A program made the position numbers and the translations under genes. The notes beneath the pieces were generated by a model. The model searched no databases. It was given only the letters and a program-made list of their open reading frames with translations, and was not told where the DNA came from. Source: an uncultured Rivibacter sp. (lineage in GTDB: Bacteria > Pseudomonadota > Gammaproteobacteria > Burkholderiales > Burkholderiaceae). From it: DNA of 22,251 nucleotides. The stretch's first letter is position 1, and every line of letters starts with the position of its first letter. Below are positions 7,442 to 15,819 of this stretch, piece after piece. Where the stretch lies: NCBI GenBank assembly GCA_946481025.1, contig CAMLNA010000068.1, positions 1-22,251 of the forward strand, written 5' to 3'.

Positions 7442-8563
7442 ATGACGGGCCACCCGCAGAAGCTCGCAGTAGTTGCCGCCGGCATTGCCCTTGCCGGCGC
7501 CGCCGTCACGGTCGCGCTGGCCACGGCCGAGCGTGATGCACCACCCGGCCAGGCCGCAACGCCCTCGGCCGCACCGCCTGCCCTGGCGGTGGCCGTGGCC
7601 AGCCCGCGGCCTGCCATGCTCCCGGTCCGGGTGCTGGCCAGCGGCAACATCACGGCATGGCAGGAGGCCAGCATCGGCACCGAGGCCGACGGCCTGCGCC
7701 TCGCCGGCGTCCGGGCCGACGTGGGAGACACGGTGCGCCGCGGGCAAACGCTGGCGACGTTCGCCGCCGAGCCGGTCGAAGCCGAGCTGGCCCGCAGCCT
7801 CGCGGCGGTCGCCGAGGCCGAAGCGGCGCTGGCCGAAGCCGCGGCCAACGCCCAGCGGGCCCGCGCGCTGCAGGCCAGCGGCGCCTTGTCGGCGCAGCAG
7901 ATCGGGCAGTACCTGGCCGCCGAGCGCACCGCGCTGGCGCGGCTGGACGCGGCCAGGGCCTCCGAAAAGTCACAGCGGCTGCGCCTGGCCCAGACCCGGG
8001 TCGTCGCACCGGATGACGGCGTCATTTCGGCGCGCGCGGCGACGGTCGGGGCCGTGGTGCCCGCCGGCCAGGAGCTGTTCCGCCTCATCCGGGGCGGGCG
8101 GCTCGAATGGCGCGCCGAAGTGCCGGCGGCCGAGCTGGCAAGGCTTCGACCCGGCCAGAGGGTCTGGGTCAAGGCGACCGCGGGCCAGCCCATCGAGGGA
8201 CGGCTGCGCAAGCTCGGCGCCGTGGTCGACATCCCCACGCGCAATGGCCTGGCCTATGTGGACCTGCCTCGGGGCGACGACGCGCTGCGCGCCGGCATGT
8301 TCGCGCGAGGGGAGTTCGAGATCGGATCGAGCGAGGCCATGACGCTGCCCCAGGGCGCGGTGCAGGTGCGCGAGGGCTTCAGCTACGTGCTGCGCGTGGG
8401 GCCCGGCTCCCGGGTCCTCCAGACCAAGGTGACGCCCGGTCGCCGCTCGGGCGACCGTGTCGAGATCATCAGCGGGCTCGCGGCGGACGATCGCGTCGTC
8501 GCGTCCGGGGCGGCCTTCCTCGCCGATGGCGATCCGGTGCGCGTCGTCGAAGGCGCACGATGA
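7442..8563 (+). CDS. RND efflux periplasmic adaptor (membrane fusion protein, HlyD family)
   Basis: This 373-residue protein would link an inner-membrane RND pump to an outer-membrane channel. An N-terminal hydrophobic segment (about 8-28) is a membrane anchor or uncleaved signal, followed by an Ala/Pro linker. The first half of a lipoyl-like domain ([23 protein letters not shown], then [15 protein letters not shown], 93-107), an alpha-helical hairpin (about 110-185, Ala/Glu/Arg rich), and the second lipoyl half ([14 protein letters not shown], 185-198) follow in the usual order, then beta-barrel and membrane-proximal domains. The stop overlaps the pump start as ATGA, so translation is coupled. 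No strong ribosome site precedes the ATG at 7442, but the N-terminus is natural. The gene lies downstream of the GGTAAG operator and hairpin. Confidence 0.92.
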   Translation: MTGHPQKLAVVAAGIALAGAAVTVALATAERDAPPGQAATPSAAPPALAVAVASPRPAMLPVRVLASGNITAWQEASIGTEADGLRLAGVRADVGDTVRRGQTLATFAAEPVEAELARSLAAVAEAEAALAEAAANAQRARALQASGALSAQQIGQYLAAERTALARLDAARASEKSQRLRLAQTRVVAPDDGVISARAATVGAVVPAGQELFRLIRGGRLEWRAEVPAAELARLRPGQRVWVKATAGQPIEGRLRKLGAVVDIPTRNGLAYVDLPRGDDALRAGMFARGEFEIGSSEAMTLPQGAVQVREGFSYVLRVGPGSRVLQTKVTPGRRSGDRVEIISGLAADDRVVASGAAFLADGDPVRVVEGAR

Positions 8564-11500
8564 ACCTGAACGTCTCTTCGTGGGCGATCCGCCACCCGGT
8601 TCCCGTCATCCTGTTGTTCGTGCTGCTGACCCTCGCGGGGCTGATGGCCTTCCCGGCCATGAAGGTCCAGGGCTTTCCGGACATCGACGTGCCCACGGTC
8701 ACGGTGACGGCCGCGCTACCCGGCGCCTCGCCGTCGCAGCTCGAAAGCGAGGTCGTCCGAAAGATCGAGAACGCCCTGGCCACGCTGCCGGGCGTCAGGC
8801 ACATCAAGAGCAGCCTGGGCGAGGGCGAGGCGAGCATCAGCGTCGAGTTCCGCATCGACAAGCCGCCGCAGGAGGCCATGGACGGCGTGCGCGACGCCGT
8901 CTCGCGCGTGCGCTCCGACCTCCCGGCCAACCTGCGCGACCCCGTGATCAAGCGGGCCGAGATCGCGGATTCGGCGATCCTGACCTACACCGTCGCCTCC
9001 GCGCGCATGGACGACGAGGCGCTGTCCTGGTTCGTCGACAACGAAGTCGCGAAGACGCTGCTCGCCGTGCCCGGCGTCGGCGCGGTGACGCGCGTCGGGG
9101 GCGTGAGCCGCGAAGTGCGCGTCGACCTCGATCCGGACCGGCTGCTCGCGCTGCGCACCACGGCAGCCGACATCTCGCGGCAGTTGCAGCAGGTGCAGCA
9201 GGAAGCGTCTGGGGGGCGCGTCACCTTCGGCGGGACCGAGCAGTCCGTGCGCACGCTCGCCACGGTGCGCACCGCCGAGGAGGTGGGCGCCATCGAGCTG
9301 GCGCTGGGCGACGGGCGCAGGATCCGGCTCGACCAGGTGGCGGCGGTGAAGGACTCGGTGGCCGAGCCGCGACAGGCAGCCTTCCTCGACGGCGTGCCGG
9401 TGGTCGGCTTCGAGATCGCCCGCGCAAGGGGAGCCGGCGAACTCGACGTCGCGAAGGGCGTGCGCCGGGCGTTGGCTCGGCTGCAGGCCGCGCATCCGGA
9501 GATCGGCGTCACCGAGGCCTTCGACGTCATCGACCAGGTGGCCGAGAACTACGACGTGTCGACGGGCCTCTTCCTCGAAGGGGCCGCGCTCGCGGTGCTG
9601 GTGGTGTTCCTGTTCCTGCGCGACTGGCGGGCCACGCTGGTGGCCGCGGTGGCGCTGCCGCTGTCGGTGATCCCCAGCTTTGCGGTCATGCACTGGATGG
9701 GCTTCAGCCTCAACATCGTGACGCTGCTGTCGCTGTCGCTCGTGATCGGCGTGCTGGTCGACGATGCGATCGTCGAGGTCGAGAACATCGAGCGCCACCT
9801 GCTGATGGGCAAGGCACCCTTCCAGGCATCGATGGACGCTGCCGCCGAGATCGGGCTCGCGGTGATCGCCACCACGTTCACGCTCGTGGCCGTGTTCCTG
9901 CCCACCGCCTTCATGGGCGGCGTGCCCGGCAGGTTCTTCGTGCAGTTCGGCTGGACGGCCGCCATCTCGGTGTGCTTCTCGCTCGCCGTGGCCCGCCTGC
10001 TCACGCCCATGATGGCGGCCTACCTGCTGAAGTCGCCGACCGGGGGGCACGCCGTCGAGCCGTCGTGGATGCCCCGCTACCTGGGCATGGCGCGCTGGTG
10101 CCTGCGGCACCGCGGCGCCACCACCGCAGGCGCCGCGGCCGCCTTCATCGGCGGGCTGGCGCTTGCGGGGCTGCTGCCCGCGACCTTCATGCCGCCGGAC
10201 GATGACCCGCAGACCCAGGTCACGCTCACCCTCGCGCCCGGCAGCACACTGGCCGACACGGTGGCCATGGCCGAGCAGGCGCGCCTGAAGCTCGTGCAGA
10301 ACCCGCACGTGCGCCTGGTGTATGCCGCCATCGGCGGCGGCAGCAGCGGCGGCGACGGCGGCCCATCCGACGGGGCGGCCGCATCGGCCGCGAACGTACG
10401 CACCGCCACGCTCACGCTGAAGCTGACGCCCCGCGAGCAGCGCCGCGGGGTCACGCGCCAGGACATCGAAGGCCGGATCCGCGAGTCGCTCGCCGCCTTG
10501 CCGGGTGTTCGCGTCGCCGTCGGGGCGGGCGGCTCCAGCAGCTACGTGCTGGTGCTGGCCGGCGACGATGGCCGGGCACTCGAGCGGCACGCGCTGCAGG
10601 TCGAGCGGGAACTGCGCACCGTCGCGGGTGTCGGTGCGGTGACCTCCACCGCCAGCCTGGTGCGGCCCGAGCTGACGGTGCGGCCCGACTTCGCGCGTGC
10701 GGCCGACCTGGGGGTCACCTCCGCCACCATTGCGCAGACGCTGCGCGTGGCCACGGTGGGCGACGATTCGCAGGAGCTTGCCAAGCTCAACCTGGGCGAG
10801 CGCCAGGTGCCCGTGGTGGTGCGGTTGGACGAAGCGGCGCGCCACGACATCGAGACGCTCAAGCGCCTGCCGGTGCCCGGAGCGCGCGGGCCGGTGGCGC
10901 TGGAGAACGTCGCCACGCTGGACGCGGGCAGCGGGCCGTCCGAGATCACCCGGCAGGACCGCAGGCGCAACATCAACATCGAGGTGCAGCTCGACGGCCT
11001 GGCCCTCGGCGACGTGGAGCAGGCCATTTCCGCGCTGCCCAGCCTGCAGCGCCTGCCCCCGGGCATCGAACGCGGCGCGCTGGGCGACGCCGAGGAATTC
11101 TCCGAACTGGCCACCGGCTTCGGCCTGGCCATGCTGACCGGCGTGCTGTGCATCTACATGCTGCTGGTGCTGCTGCTCAACGACTTCGCGCAGCCCGGGA
11201 CCATCCTGGGGGCCCTCGTGCTGTCGGTGCCCGGCGCGACCCTGGCGCTGTTCCTCACCGGATCGGCGCTGTCGATGCCGTCCATGATCGGCCTGATCAT
11301 GCTGATGGGCATCGCGACGAAGAACTCGATCCTGCTGGTGGACTACATCGTCATCGCGCGGCGCGACCATGGCCTCGACCGCGCGTCGGCCGTGATCGAC
11401 GCCTGCCGCAAGCGAGCCCGGCCGATCCTCATGACCACGATCGCGATGGGCGCCGGCATGGCACCCATCGCCATGGGCTGGTCCGGCGATCCCGCCTTCC

Positions 11501-11649
11501 GCGCGCCGATGGCCATCGTGGTGATCGGCGGGCTCGTCACCTCGACGGTGCTGAGCCTGCTCGTCGTGCCCGTCCTGTATTGCCACGTGGACGACGCCGT
11601 CGGCTGGCTGAGGACACGCAGGCCCCGCAGGTGGGTAAGTGTCCGGTAA
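8560..11649 (+). CDS. RND efflux pump, inner-membrane permease subunit (HAE1/AcrB-like)
   Basis: The 1029-residue length is typical of hydrophobe/amphiphile RND pumps. TM1 is at about 12-30, followed by a large periplasmic loop, a TM2-TM6 block (about 338-490), a second loop and a TM7-TM12 block (about 850-1010). Proton-relay residues are present: D401-D402 in IGVLVDDAIVEVEN on TM4 and K921 in MGIATKNSILLVDY on TM10. A Gly/Ser/Asp-rich insert (about 592-610) interrupts the second periplasmic domain. The Asp pair, with no copper- or cation-type signature, argues against the heavy-metal (CzcA) class, but substrates cannot be read from sequence. The TAA stop lies inside the second hexamer of the downstream operator, so the last four codons (VSVR) are also operator DNA. 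No TolC-type channel gene follows. Confidence 0.95.
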   Translation: MNLNVSSWAIRHPVPVILLFVLLTLAGLMAFPAMKVQGFPDIDVPTVTVTAALPGASPSQLESEVVRKIENALATLPGVRHIKSSLGEGEASISVEFRIDKPPQEAMDGVRDAVSRVRSDLPANLRDPVIKRAEIADSAILTYTVASARMDDEALSWFVDNEVAKTLLAVPGVGAVTRVGGVSREVRVDLDPDRLLALRTTAADISRQLQQVQQEASGGRVTFGGTEQSVRTLATVRTAEEVGAIELALGDGRRIRLDQVAAVKDSVAEPRQAAFLDGVPVVGFEIARARGAGELDVAKGVRRALARLQAAHPEIGVTEAFDVIDQVAENYDVSTGLFLEGAALAVLVVFLFLRDWRATLVAAVALPLSVIPSFAVMHWMGFSLNIVTLLSLSLVIGVLVDDAIVEVENIERHLLMGKAPFQASMDAAAEIGLAVIATTFTLVAVFLPTAFMGGVPGRFFVQFGWTAAISVCFSLAVARLLTPMMAAYLLKSPTGGHAVEPSWMPRYLGMARWCLRHRGATTAGAAAAFIGGLALAGLLPATFMPPDDDPQTQVTLTLAPGSTLADTVAMAEQARLKLVQNPHVRLVYAAIGGGSSGGDGGPSDGAAASAANVRTATLTLKLTPREQRRGVTRQDIEGRIRESLAALPGVRVAVGAGGSSSYVLVLAGDDGRALERHALQVERELRTVAGVGAVTSTASLVRPELTVRPDFARAADLGVTSATIAQTLRVATVGDDSQELAKLNLGERQVPVVVRLDEAARHDIETLKRLPVPGARGPVALENVATLDAGSGPSEITRQDRRRNINIEVQLDGLALGDVEQAISALPSLQRLPPGIERGALGDAEEFSELATGFGLAMLTGVLCIYMLLVLLLNDFAQPGTILGALVLSVPGATLALFLTGSALSMPSMIGLIMLMGIATKNSILLVDYIVIARRDHGLDRASAVIDACRKRARPILMTTIAMGAGMAPIAMGWSGDPAFRAPMAIVVIGGLVTSTVLSLLVVPVLYCHVDDAVGWLRTRRPRRWVSVR

Positions 11650-11650
11650 G
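11634..11650 (+). promoter_or_regulatory. Direct-repeat operator, copy 2 (GGTAAG-N5-GGTAAG)
   Basis: Two perfect GGTAAG hexamers (11634-11639 and 11645-11650) are separated by TGTCC. The site overlaps the 3' end of the RND pump gene, whose TAA stop is at 11647-11649. It lies 49 bases before the ATG of the mipA-like gene, a geometry close to that of copy 1 before the adaptor gene. This suggests the mipA-like gene has its own promoter under the same regulator as the pump. Confidence 0.5.
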
Positions 11651-11652
11651 AC

Positions 11653-11674
11653 GGGGCGGCCGAGCATGCGCCCC
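11653..11674 (+). other. Hairpin following operator copy 2
   Basis: GGGGCG (11653-11658) and CGCCCC (11669-11674) form a 6-bp stem around a 10-base loop, starting 2 bases after the second hexamer as in copy 1. The stem pair at 11656/11671 is G-C where copy 1 has C-G, so pairing is kept while the bases changed. It could also act as a weak terminator for the pump transcript, but no T-tract follows. Confidence 0.42.
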
Positions 11675-11699
11675 ACCCCAACCCCTTCCGAGGACCTTC

Positions 11700-12533
11700 A
11701 TGCGAGCCGCCTCCCTGCCTGCCCCCACGCCCCGCCGCCGCGTCCGCGGCCCGGCCATGCTGCTTCCTGCCGTGGCCGCGCTGCTGTTCGGCACGCCGGC
11801 CGGCGCCCAGGGAATCGGGCCAGGGGACGATGACGACGACGAGTCGTCGTGGGGGCTGGGCATCGGCGTGGCGAACAGCCAGAAGCCCTACGCCGGCATT
11901 GCGCGGCAGACCCGGGCGATCCCGATGATCCAGTTCGAGAACAGGTACGTTCGCATCATGGGTCCGGGCGTTGAAGTGAAGCTGCCGAGCCTCGCACTCA
12001 GCGACACGCAGGCGCTCAAGTTCAGCCTCGTCGGCCGTCGCAACATGGGCGGCGGCTACGAAGCGGACGACGCGCCCATCCTGGCCGGCATGGCCGAACG
12101 CAAGGGCGGCTTCTGGGTCGGCGCCAAGGTCGAATGGAAGACCGACCTCCTCAACCTCGGCGCCGAGGCGAGCGCCGATGCGTCGGGGCACAGCAAGGGC
12201 CGCAAGTTCGGCCTGGGCGTGAGCAAGCCCTGGCACCTGGGCCGGCAGTTCATGCTCGTTCCGCGCCTGGGCCTCACCTGGCACGACCGCAAGCACAACG
12301 ACTACTACTTCGGCGTGCGCGATGCCGAGGCCCGGCCCGGCCGCCCGGCCTACCGCGCCGGCGCGGGCACGAACGTCGAGGTCGGCCTCAACGGCCTGTA
12401 CATGTTCGACCGGCACCACTCCGCCATGCTGGGGGTCAGCGCGAACAGCCTGTCCAGGCCGGTGAAGGACAGCCCGCTGGTGGGCCGTTCCAGCGAGAGC
12501 CGCGTCTTCCTCGCCTACGTCCATCGCTTCTGA
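11700..12533 (+). CDS. MipA/OmpV-family outer-membrane protein
   Basis: This 277-residue exported protein has an Arg-rich start, a hydrophobic core (about 18-33) and a likely signal-peptidase site near AGA/Q at 36. An acidic run (DDDDDE, 43-48) follows at the mature N-terminus. The rest shows alternating beta strands, with WGLGIGVANSQKPYAG, GGGYEADDAPILAGM and GRQFMLVPRLGLTWHD typical of the MipA/OmpV family, and ends in ...YVHRF with the terminal Phe of outer-membrane barrels. MipA was described as a scaffold for murein enzymes in E. coli; family members near efflux genes are often stress-induced. A GAGGA ribosome site lies 5 bases before the ATG. Its own copy of the GGTAAG operator suggests co-regulation with the pump. 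Whether it replaces a TolC channel is speculation. Confidence 0.88.
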   Translation: MRAASLPAPTPRRRVRGPAMLLPAVAALLFGTPAGAQGIGPGDDDDDESSWGLGIGVANSQKPYAGIARQTRAIPMIQFENRYVRIMGPGVEVKLPSLALSDTQALKFSLVGRRNMGGGYEADDAPILAGMAERKGGFWVGAKVEWKTDLLNLGAEASADASGHSKGRKFGLGVSKPWHLGRQFMLVPRLGLTWHDRKHNDYYFGVRDAEARPGRPAYRAGAGTNVEVGLNGLYMFDRHHSAMLGVSANSLSRPVKDSPLVGRSSESRVFLAYVHRF

Positions 12534-12541
12534 CCGGGGTC

Positions 12542-12573
12542 GCGGCCCGTCTCTCAAGGAAGCGCCGGGCCGC
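12542..12573 (+). terminator. Candidate terminator after the mipA-like gene
   Basis: GCGGCCCG (12542-12549) and CGGGCCGC (12566-12573) form a perfect 8-bp stem with a 16-base loop, starting 9 bases after the stop codon. The downstream tract is only moderately T-rich (GATTTCCTT), so it may be a weak or Rho-assisted terminator. Confidence 0.4.
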
Positions 12574-12599
12574 CCCAAGATTTCCTTGCCCCCGGGAGG

Positions 12600-12617
12600 C
12601 GGGCTGGGCGTAGCCCG
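12600..12617. terminator. Second hairpin between convergent genes, possible terminator of the LysR gene
   Basis: CGGGCT (12600-12605) and AGCCCG (12612-12617) form a 6-bp stem with a 6-base loop, 15 bases beyond the stop of the minus-strand LysR gene. No T-tract is seen on either strand, so its role as a terminator is uncertain. Confidence 0.25.
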
Positions 12618-12631
12618 GGCCTGGGGGGCTC

Positions 12632-13537
12632 TCAGAACAACGCGGCGGGCGCGGAGAAGTCGGCGGTTCGCCGGGCGCATTGCCGCATCAGCGACACCAG
12701 CGGGCGGGAGTCGTCGCGGCGCCATTGGTATGAATAAGGCAGCGGCGCCAGCGCCGGCTCGGAGCGCAGCGACCTCAGCAGGCCGCGCTGCTGCAAGGCC
12801 TTGACCACGCCTTCGGGCAGGAGACCCAGGCCGATCCCGTCGGCCAGCATGCCGGCCACGGCACCCCAGTGGTTGCAGATGATGCGCCGGTGCACCAGCG
12901 CCTGGGCGCCTTGCGCGGCCAGCCAGTCATCGAGGATGCGGGTCGTGCCCGCGCCCGCGGGCAGCGTGACGAGCGGCCACTGCTCGAACATGGCCGGAGT
13001 CAGCGTGCGACTTCGCGGCGCCAGGCGCGCCGCCACGCACCAGGTGAACCGGGCCTGCGCGATGGGCTGGGACGCAATGCCGCTGCGCGAGGAGCGCCCG
13101 GCCACGATCGCGAAGTCGAGCTCCCCGGCCTCCACGCGCCGCTCGAGCACTTCGCCGATGTCCACGTGGGGCTCCGGCGTCAGGCCCGGGTGTTCCTCCA
13201 GCATGGCGGCCACCAGCCTGGGCAGCCAGGTGACGGCGCTCAGCTCGCCCACCCCGAAGCGGCACACGCCGTGCAGCCGCCCTGCCGGGCGCACCTCGAG
13301 CTTGAGCTCGTCGGCGACCTGAAGCAGCTCGCGCACGCGAGGCACCAGCCGGCTGCCCGCATCGGTGAGCGTGGCGCGGTGTCCTGTACGGTCGAACAGC
13401 GGCTCGCCCAGCGAGTCTTCCAGCTCGGCAATGCGCTTCGACAGCGATGAGAGCGACAGGTGCAGGCGCTGCGCTGCCACGGCAAAGCTGGCACAGGTGG
13501 CGGCCCAGTAGAAGGCTTCGAGCTGCTTGAGCGTCAT
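12632..13537 (-). CDS. LysR-family transcriptional regulator, divergent from the L-2-hydroxyacid oxidase gene
   Basis: This 301-residue protein has the LysR length and layout. An N-terminal winged helix-turn-helix (about 3-60; ATCASFAVAAQRLHLSLSSLSKRI) is followed by a linker helix and a two-lobed effector domain (about 88-295) with the familiar LDFAIVAG segment. It is divergent from the FMN enzyme gene, with 141 bases between the starts, the classic arrangement for a LysR activator and its target. The gap holds a 15-bp interrupted palindrome that fits a LysR box. No strong ribosome site precedes the ATG; an in-frame ATG at 13561 is a less likely start. The inducer is unknown, presumably a 2-hydroxyacid. 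Confidence 0.92.
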   Translation of the reverse strand: MTLKQLEAFYWAATCASFAVAAQRLHLSLSSLSKRIAELEDSLGEPLFDRTGHRATLTDAGSRLVPRVRELLQVADELKLEVRPAGRLHGVCRFGVGELSAVTWLPRLVAAMLEEHPGLTPEPHVDIGEVLERRVEAGELDFAIVAGRSSRSGIASQPIAQARFTWCVAARLAPRSRTLTPAMFEQWPLVTLPAGAGTTRILDDWLAAQGAQALVHRRIICNHWGAVAGMLADGIGLGLLPEGVVKALQQRGLLRSLRSEPALAPLPYSYQWRRDDSRPLVSLMRQCARRTADFSAPAALF

Positions 13538-13585
13538 GGCATGGGCGTCACGGCAGGGGGTGGCATGGTCTGCGCCGGTTTCCTG

Positions 13586-13619
13586 AAAGCGAACGACACA
13601 CGCGAAATCTATTCGCTTT
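13586..13619. promoter_or_regulatory. LysR-type operator in the divergent gap
   Basis: A perfect 15-bp interrupted palindrome, GCGAA-ATCTA-TTCGC (13602-13616), sits in the gap. Its right arm also pairs with a second left arm upstream: AAAGCGAA (13586-13593) with TTCGCTTT (13612-13619). A further pair, AATCTAT (13606-13612) and ATAGATT (13639-13645), overlaps it. The repeated GCGAA arms suggest a strong site and a weaker neighbouring site, as is usual for LysR tetramers. TAGATT (13640-13645) could serve as a -10 element for the rightward gene. Confidence 0.45.
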
Positions 13620-13678
13620 TTTCCGCCCAAGGAAGCCGATAGATTGAGCGCCGAAGCCCCCTCCGTCCATCGGTGCCC

Positions 13679-14854
13679 ATGCCTGCAGCCACATCCATGC
13701 CGTCCCGCCGCCTGCGGCGCCTCCTCAGCCTCGAGGACTTCGAAGCCGCGGCGCGCCGCCACCTGCCGCGGCCCATCTTCGGCTACGTGTGCGGCGCCGC
13801 CGAGGACAACCGTTCGCTGAAGGAGAACCGCGCCTGCTTCGACGACTACGCGCTGCGCCCCCGGGTGCTGGTCGACGTGTCGGGCCGCACCCAGCGCGCC
13901 GAGCTCTTCGGCACGACCTGGTCGTCGCCCTTCGGCATCGCGCCCATGGGCCTGAGCGCGCTGTCGGCCTATCGCGGCGACATCGTGCAGGCGCGCGCCG
14001 CGCAGCAGGCCGGCATCCCGATGATCCTGAGCGGCTCTTCGCTCATCCGGATGGAAGAAGTCATCGCCGCGGCGCCGGACGCCTGGTTCCAGGCCTACCT
14101 TCCCGGCCGGGCCGACCGCATCGACGCGCTGCTCGACCGCGTGGCCGCCGCCGGGTTTCGCACGCTGGTGGTGACCGTGGACATCCCGGTGTCGGGCAAC
14201 CGCGAGAACAACGTGCGCGCGGGCTTCTCGACGCCCCTGCGTCCGTCGCTGCGCCTCGCGCTGGACGGGCTGCTGCGGCCGCGCTGGCTCCTGGGTACCT
14301 TCGCCCGCACCCTGCTTCGGCATGGCATGCCGCACTTCGAGAACTCCTTCGCCGAACGCGGCGCCCCCATCCTTTCGGCCACGGTGCTGCGCGACTTCTC
14401 GGGCCGCGAGCACCTCGGCTGGGAGCAACTGGCACAGGTGCGCAGGCGCTGGCGCGGCCGCCTGGTGGTGAAGGGCATCCTCGACCCGCGCGACGCCCGC
14501 CTCGCCCGCGACCACGGTGCCGACGGCGTGATCGTGTCGAACCATGCCGGCCGGCAGCTGGATGGCGCAGTGGCGCCGCTGCGGGCGCTGCCCGAGATCG
14601 TGGCGGCCGTCGCAGACTTGCCGGTGATGATGGACAGCGGCATCCGCCGCGGCACCGACGTGCTGAAGGCGCTGGCGCTTGGTGCCAGGTTCGTGTTCGT
14701 GGGGCGGCCGTTCAACTACGCCGCGTCGATCGCCGGCGAAGCCGGCGTGGCGCACGCCATCGGCCTGCTGCGCGACGAGATCGACCGCGACATGGCCATG
14801 CTGGGCATCACCAGCCTGGCCGAACTCTCGGCGCAGTTCCTCGTGCGCCGCTGA
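13679..14854 (+). CDS. FMN-dependent alpha-hydroxyacid oxidase/dehydrogenase (LldD/glycolate oxidase family)
   Basis: This 391-residue TIM-barrel flavoprotein would oxidise an L-2-hydroxyacid to a 2-oxoacid. Family landmarks are Y36 (FGYVCGAAED), the FMN-binding APMGLSAL and ILSGSS segments, Y140 in WFQAYLP, D168 in VTVDIPVSGNRENN, K265 (LVVKGI), the catalytic base H289 with R292 in SNHAGRQLDGA, and the phosphate-binding MMDSGIRRG and VGRPF. The Cys in YVCGAAED replaces the usual Asp. Which relative it is (lactate, mandelate or glycolate type) cannot be settled by eye. I chose the ATG at 13679; GTG 13673 and ATG 13697 are in frame, and none has a clear ribosome site. It is divergent from its LysR regulator and ends 24 bases from the convergent D-2-hydroxyacid dehydrogenase gene. 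Confidence 0.92.
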   Translation: MPAATSMPSRRLRRLLSLEDFEAAARRHLPRPIFGYVCGAAEDNRSLKENRACFDDYALRPRVLVDVSGRTQRAELFGTTWSSPFGIAPMGLSALSAYRGDIVQARAAQQAGIPMILSGSSLIRMEEVIAAAPDAWFQAYLPGRADRIDALLDRVAAAGFRTLVVTVDIPVSGNRENNVRAGFSTPLRPSLRLALDGLLRPRWLLGTFARTLLRHGMPHFENSFAERGAPILSATVLRDFSGREHLGWEQLAQVRRRWRGRLVVKGILDPRDARLARDHGADGVIVSNHAGRQLDGAVAPLRALPEIVAAVADLPVMMDSGIRRGTDVLKALALGARFVFVGRPFNYAASIAGEAGVAHAIGLLRDEIDRDMAMLGITSLAELSAQFLVRR

Positions 14855-14878
14855 GGCAGCCGGGCCTGCACGGATCGC

Positions 14879-15796
14879 TCAGCCGTGCAGCACGGCCAGC
14901 GCGTTCTGTGCGGCAGCCACGCCCATCTTCACGTAGGCATCGGCCGTGACGCCGCCGACGTGCGGGCTGAGGATGATTCGCGCCTCGCCGAGAAACGGGT
15001 GGTGCGCGCTCATCGGCTCGACGGCAAAGCTGTCGAGTCCGGCGCTGTGCACCTGCCCGCTGCGAACCGCCTCCAGCAGTGCCGGCTCGTCGATCAGGCC
15101 GCCACGGGCCGTGTTGACGATGATCACGCCCTTCCTGCAGGCCGCCAGCGTCTGGCCGTTCAGCAGCTTCGCGTTGTCGGCCGTCAGCGGACAGTGCAGC
15201 GAAATGACGTCCGACGCGCGCCAGATCGCCCCGAGGTCGGCGCGCTCGACGCAGGCCGGCACTTCCTTCGCGAAGGGGTCGTGGCCCAGCACCCGCATGC
15301 CCATCGCGTCGGCGATGCGCGCAAAGCGCTGGCCGATGGCGCCCAGGCCGATCAGGCCCACCGTGCGGCCTTCGAGTTCCACGCTCTTGTGGGTCGCCTT
15401 GTCCCAATGGCCCGCGCGCATGCGCCCGTCGAGAGCCACCACCGACTTGGCGCAGGCCAGCAGCAAGGCCATCGCATGCTCCGCCACGGCGGCCGCATTG
15501 GCACCCGAGGCCGCCACGACCCGGATGCGGCGGGCCTCGGCCGCCTGCTTGTCGATGGTGTCGGTGCCGCTGCCGTGCTTGGAGATCACCCTGAGCCCGG
15601 GCGCCGCCTCCATCGCCGCGGCGCCCACCTTGCCGTAGCGCACGATGATCGCCACCGGGTCGTGCCGGCGGCACAGCGCGACGATGTCGTCTTCGGTCGG
15701 CGCCTTGCCGGCGTAGATGACCTCGTAGTCCTGCAGCAGGGCCAGCGCGGCCTCGGCGAGGTCGTTGCCGGTGACGAGGAAAACAGGCTTCTTCAT
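14879..15796 (-). CDS. D-isomer-specific 2-hydroxyacid dehydrogenase (NAD-dependent)
   Basis: This 305-residue protein is of the usual length for the family without the regulatory ACT domain of E. coli SerA. The substrate domain (about 1-95 and the C-terminal end) contains SKHGSGTDTID. The Rossmann domain carries the GLGAIG nucleotide fold (150-155) followed by HDPF. The catalytic triad is complete: R231 in NTARGGLID, E260 in LDSFAVEP and H279 in LSPHVGG. It most likely interconverts a D-2-hydroxyacid and a 2-oxoacid; similarity to phosphoglycerate dehydrogenases may make automatic annotation misleading. It starts 23 bases after the RraA-like gene and is the last gene of a three-gene operon. 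Confidence 0.92.
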   Translation of the reverse strand: MKKPVFLVTGNDLAEAALALLQDYEVIYAGKAPTEDDIVALCRRHDPVAIIVRYGKVGAAAMEAAPGLRVISKHGSGTDTIDKQAAEARRIRVVAASGANAAAVAEHAMALLLACAKSVVALDGRMRAGHWDKATHKSVELEGRTVGLIGLGAIGQRFARIADAMGMRVLGHDPFAKEVPACVERADLGAIWRASDVISLHCPLTADNAKLLNGQTLAACRKGVIIVNTARGGLIDEPALLEAVRSGQVHSAGLDSFAVEPMSAHHPFLGEARIILSPHVGGVTADAYVKMGVAAAQNALAVLHG

Positions 15797-15819
15797 GGCG
15801 TCGGGGTGGCCTGGCGCAC

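Noticed and set aside
11653..11674. The hairpin after the RND gene as a simple intrinsic terminator
   Set aside because: It lacks a T-tract, and its counterpart at 7386-7407 is not behind any gene on that strand, so a shared regulatory role is more likely.
8716..11676. A minus-strand open frame of nearly 1000 codons opposite the RND pump
   Set aside because: It is His/Gln/Arg-rich, has no motif, and lies opposite a gene with intact catalytic residues. It is a GC-driven shadow.
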